Of a stretch of 64,000 nt of DNA, positions 61,250-64,000 are shown one piece after another. The notes below the pieces were generated by a model. That model saw only the letters and a list, made by a program, of their open reading frames with translations, did no database searches and was not told where the DNA came from. Each line of letters opens with the position of its first letter. Within the stretch, counting starts at the first letter, position 1. Position numbers and translations under genes: made by a program. This DNA is from Phytophthora colocasiae (Eukaryota; Oomycota; Peronosporomycetes; Peronosporales; Peronosporaceae), in the NCBI GenBank assembly GCA_018806915.1, contig JAGKQI010000078.1, forward strand, positions 868,001-932,000. Reading direction: 5' to 3'.

Positions 61250-64000
61250 TGTTTGTGCTAGCTAGCACGGAAGATTCAGCGCAAACTGACTTGCTGAAGC
61301 GAAGTCCCTTTGTCCAAGGTCACTGTGCCGTTGTTGTGCACGGTCTTGATCGGGAATGGGCCGTCAGCGACAGCGCTTGAGCTTGGCCCGAAAGTGTTTA
61401 GGGATCCGTAGCATCACTTCTTGGTCCCCGGGCTTGTAGAAGTGCTCGAGACGCTTGTCGTTCTCGCGATCGTTGTCGGCAAGAATTGCATTGAATCTTC
61501 GCTTGATAAGTAGCTCCAGTTAGCGTCACAATTGGCGCGAGATCATATCTTGTCCGAAGATGAGCTGGCCAGGAGAAGCATTGAGGATGCCATGATAGCT
61601 GGCTCGGACAGCAAAAGCTGCGTAGTAGATCACCTTCCTCCAGTCTGCTCCTTCGTGACAGCGGAGGATGTTTCAATCTCGAGGTGTACTCGTTCACAGA
61701 TCGCATTTGCTTGTGGGTTCTTTGCCGTAATTGGCTTGGCCGTAATTCCGTAGCTTCGAAGTAGCTCTTGAACTCTTCACCGGTAAACTCTGGTCCTGAT
61801 CATGTACCACCTTGCGAGGTCTCGGGGTATCGACAGAGCCATTCACGGTCGAAGCTTTCAGCCGTTGTAAGCGATTCTTTGTCGGGTTGGACGCCGACCT
61901 CCAGCCAACGTGGGGTCGCTCTGGTCGATCATGGTGATCCCGTAGCCTTTTCCCCTTCGTAAGGTCCGATAAGATCGACGTGAACAACGTCAAATGGGTT
62001 CACGGTTTTCATTGTTCGCGGTGGCAACAGCCCATAATCTTGTTTCCCGCCGTGCGACTTAGCACGCTTACAGACAATGCACTTCCGTACAAACTGGTCG
62101 ATGGTGGTCTCCATGCTAGGCCAGTAGAACGTGATCCTCATCGTCTTGTACTGCCTTTCGCTCGCAGGGTGTCCGAGGTTCTGATGGTACCACGAGATGA
62201 GGTCGTCACGCAGGGTCTCTGGGGCAATCACTCTCTTCTGGTACGCCACTAAGGTGCACCCTAGCAGTGGCATGAGCTGATAGTCCGGGTTGTTGTTGCC
62301 GGCCATACACGCGGATTTAATCTTCATGATCATCTCATCAGCGTCTTGGTACTGTCGGAGAACAGGTCCATGCATTACGCACTCAATGGCTTCGGTCGCT
62401 GCGCAGATCTCCTCGTACAGTGACTTGCCCTCGTCCATCGCGAAACGCATGCGCGAGAAGGCATCAGCGCCTACGTTCTTCACGCCTTCAATGTAGTGTA
62501 GAGAAAGTCGATATTCAGACAGAAGCAGCTTCCAGCGTTTGACTCGGAGACTCGTCTCGGTAGGATAGATTAGATTCTTGTGATCAGTGTGCACCACCAC
62601 CGGAAAGCCGAGTAGCATCGTCCGATACTCACGTAGCAGCTCGACGATCGAAAGCAGTTCCAGCTCCATCGTAGTATAGTTGATCTGGTGTTTGTTCAAC
62701 GTTCTTGAATAGCACGCAAGGATCTTCGTCTCCTGCATCACTAATCCACCGAGTTGTGTCCCGCTCGCGTCCGCGTACAGCTGGAACGGCTTGTCAAAGT
62801 CTGGGAAGGACAACAGCACGGCTTCAGCAAAAGCTCGTTGTATGGCTCGAAAAGCCTCGGTGTCACTGGGTAGCCACGTGAACGGGACCTTGCTGCTTGT
62901 AAACCTGTGCAGCGGTTTGCACAGTGTAATCTTGTTCGGCACCATGTCCCTGTAGTAATTGATCATGCCCAGGAAGCGTCGCAACTCCTTACGATTGCGC
63001 GGCTACCGCAATCTGCTGAATGGCCTGTATCTTCTTAGCCTGAGGCTTCACACCTCCGCTGAGAGCGTGTAGCCTAAATAGTCCACTTCTGCTCGTAAAA
63101 TGTGGCACTTCTTTCCATTCAGAGTGACATTGTAGCTCTCCCAAGCGCTCGAACACGATGCGCAAGTGTTCCAGTGCTCTTCTTCGTCCTTCGAGAACAC
63201 CAAAATATCATCCAAGTAGACAACGACGAACTCCAAGTCACCGACGATCCTTTCCATGCACGCCTGGTACTCGTCCGGGGCCGTCGAGATGCCCATCGGA
63301 AGGCGCTTGTACTGGAACTTGCCGAACGGCAGACAGAATGCAGTTAGCGGGCGGCTCTGCTTTATGCCAGTCTCCCGCATAGCAGCCAAGGTTAGCATCG
63401 AACGTCGAGATGCACTTTGCCTTGGCAAGTCGCATCAAAATCTCGCGGATACGCGGCACGTAGTATGGACTCCTGCGCAAGAACTTGTTAAGCCATCTGT
63501 AGTCGATAAGTAGTCGCAGTGAGCCATCTTTCTTTACCAGGAAGAACGCGGAGACGCCATTTCAGAATCGTAAATCTGCTCCAGCACATCAGCGTTAATT
63601 AGGCGTTGAATCACTTCCTTAGCTTTCTCTTCCTGGCTACGTGGGGATAGCGTAGGGCTTCGCATGCACCGGCTTGTAGTCAGGCGAGATCGGGATCAAG
63701 TAGTCGTCAAAACGCATGCGTCCTAAGTGTCCATCGTATAGCTTCTGGTGCTTCACCAACAAGTCCAAGTACTTCTGAGCAAGTTCACCATCCTGGAGTT
63801 CTGGCAGCAGCTGCTCGGGTTGGACAGCACCATCAGCGATCTCTTTTCGTCTCATCCGGGTACAAGTCCTCCTGTTGTGCATCTTGCTCACTTGTTTCAT
63901 GCCCTTTGATCCACCACGACCGGTATTTAAAACGATAACTGTTCTCGTCCCACTGAACCACTTTGTCTTTGAAATTGAGTATCAGGCCGAGGGCGTTCAT
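61250..64000 (-). mobile_element. Ty3/Gypsy retrotransposon pol, decayed, running off the right edge
   Basis: On the minus strand, in several frames from right to left: a protease/RT junction (D-D-Y-L-I-P-I-S-P-D-Y, 63900-63637), RT with F-G-K-F-Q-Y-K-R-L-P-M-G and catalytic Y-L-D-D (63428-63048), RNase H (L-Y-A-D-A-S-G-T-Q-L-G-G, then V-H-T-D-H-K-N-L, 62984 on), then the integrase zinc finger (H-x-x-x-G-H-P and C-I-V-C-K-R-A-K) and catalytic core (H-V-D-L-I-G-P-Y). Integrase motifs go on in other frames to about 61250 (G-P-E-F-T-G-E-E-F, then P-F-P-I-K-T-V-H-N-N-G). Several frameshifts and stops. The RT-RNaseH-integrase order shows Gypsy rather than Copia. No LTR is seen inside the window. 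Confidence 0.85.

Noticed and set aside
61137..61400. Short GTGGTGCTCCCACC-like repeats as a Gypsy LTR end
   Set aside because: Only a few near-repeats and no matching second copy in the window. LTR not supported.

Overview
The window comes from an oomycete nuclear genome, most likely Phytophthora or a close relative (about 48% GC by eye). The evidence is two Crinkler (CRN) effector-type genes, compact genes with short GT-AG introns (about 49-92 bp), intergenic gaps of tens to a few hundred bases, and a transposon set (MULE with Ulp1-like protease, hAT, PIF/Harbinger, Merlin, pogo/Tigger, Tc1/mariner-like MITE, Ty3/Gypsy) that I associate with Phytophthora. I saw no tRNA, rRNA or CRISPR array. 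Species cannot be fixed from this sequence alone.

Layout. 0-29 kb is mostly gene-dense. It holds a partial zinc-finger/coiled-coil gene, an ECTFxP-repeat protein, a PX-RING-H2 protein, an APH-acyl-CoA dehydrogenase fusion ending in SKL, a short-chain acyl-CoA dehydrogenase, a GRK-type kinase (RGS domain, DLG motif, C-terminal CaaX), a small orphan, a CRN-HNH effector, a single-pass membrane protein, a secreted subtilase, ALG9, a second CRN with a P-loop NTPase, L-aspartate oxidase (NadB), a secreted RCC1-like protein, a cNMP-fold protein and a stand-alone subtilase propeptide.

29-38 kb is a transposon graveyard around one orphan gene: a hAT tail, an internally deleted Harbinger, a Merlin with terminal inverted repeats, an internally deleted hAT and a pogo/Tigger remnant. 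38-46 kb returns to genes: membrane-anchored GH5, a ten-exon TMC-like channel, a TatD nuclease and a P-loop nucleotide kinase-like protein. 46-55 kb holds two decayed MULEs, both joined to Ulp1-like (C48) protease domains, with a hAT remnant between. 55-61 kb has a tandem dynein-light-chain membrane protein, a broken GH1 beta-glucosidase, a RanBP2 zinc-finger protein, a polytopic membrane protein and an 84-residue membrane protein. From about 61.2 kb to the right edge is a decayed Ty3/Gypsy pol on the minus strand.

Functional links. The two acyl-CoA dehydrogenases are adjacent and point to fatty-acid oxidation in peroxisome (SKL) and mitochondrion. Secreted or wall-acting products (subtilase, stand-alone propeptide, RCC1-like protein, GH5, GH1 remnant) and two CRN-type effectors suggest host or substrate interaction. 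The most unusual items are the CRN-HNH fusion, the free subtilase propeptide, the dynein-light-chain/membrane fusion, the GRK-like kinase with a lipidation box, and the repeated MULE-C48 pairing. All spliced models were built by eye from reading frame and splice consensus.
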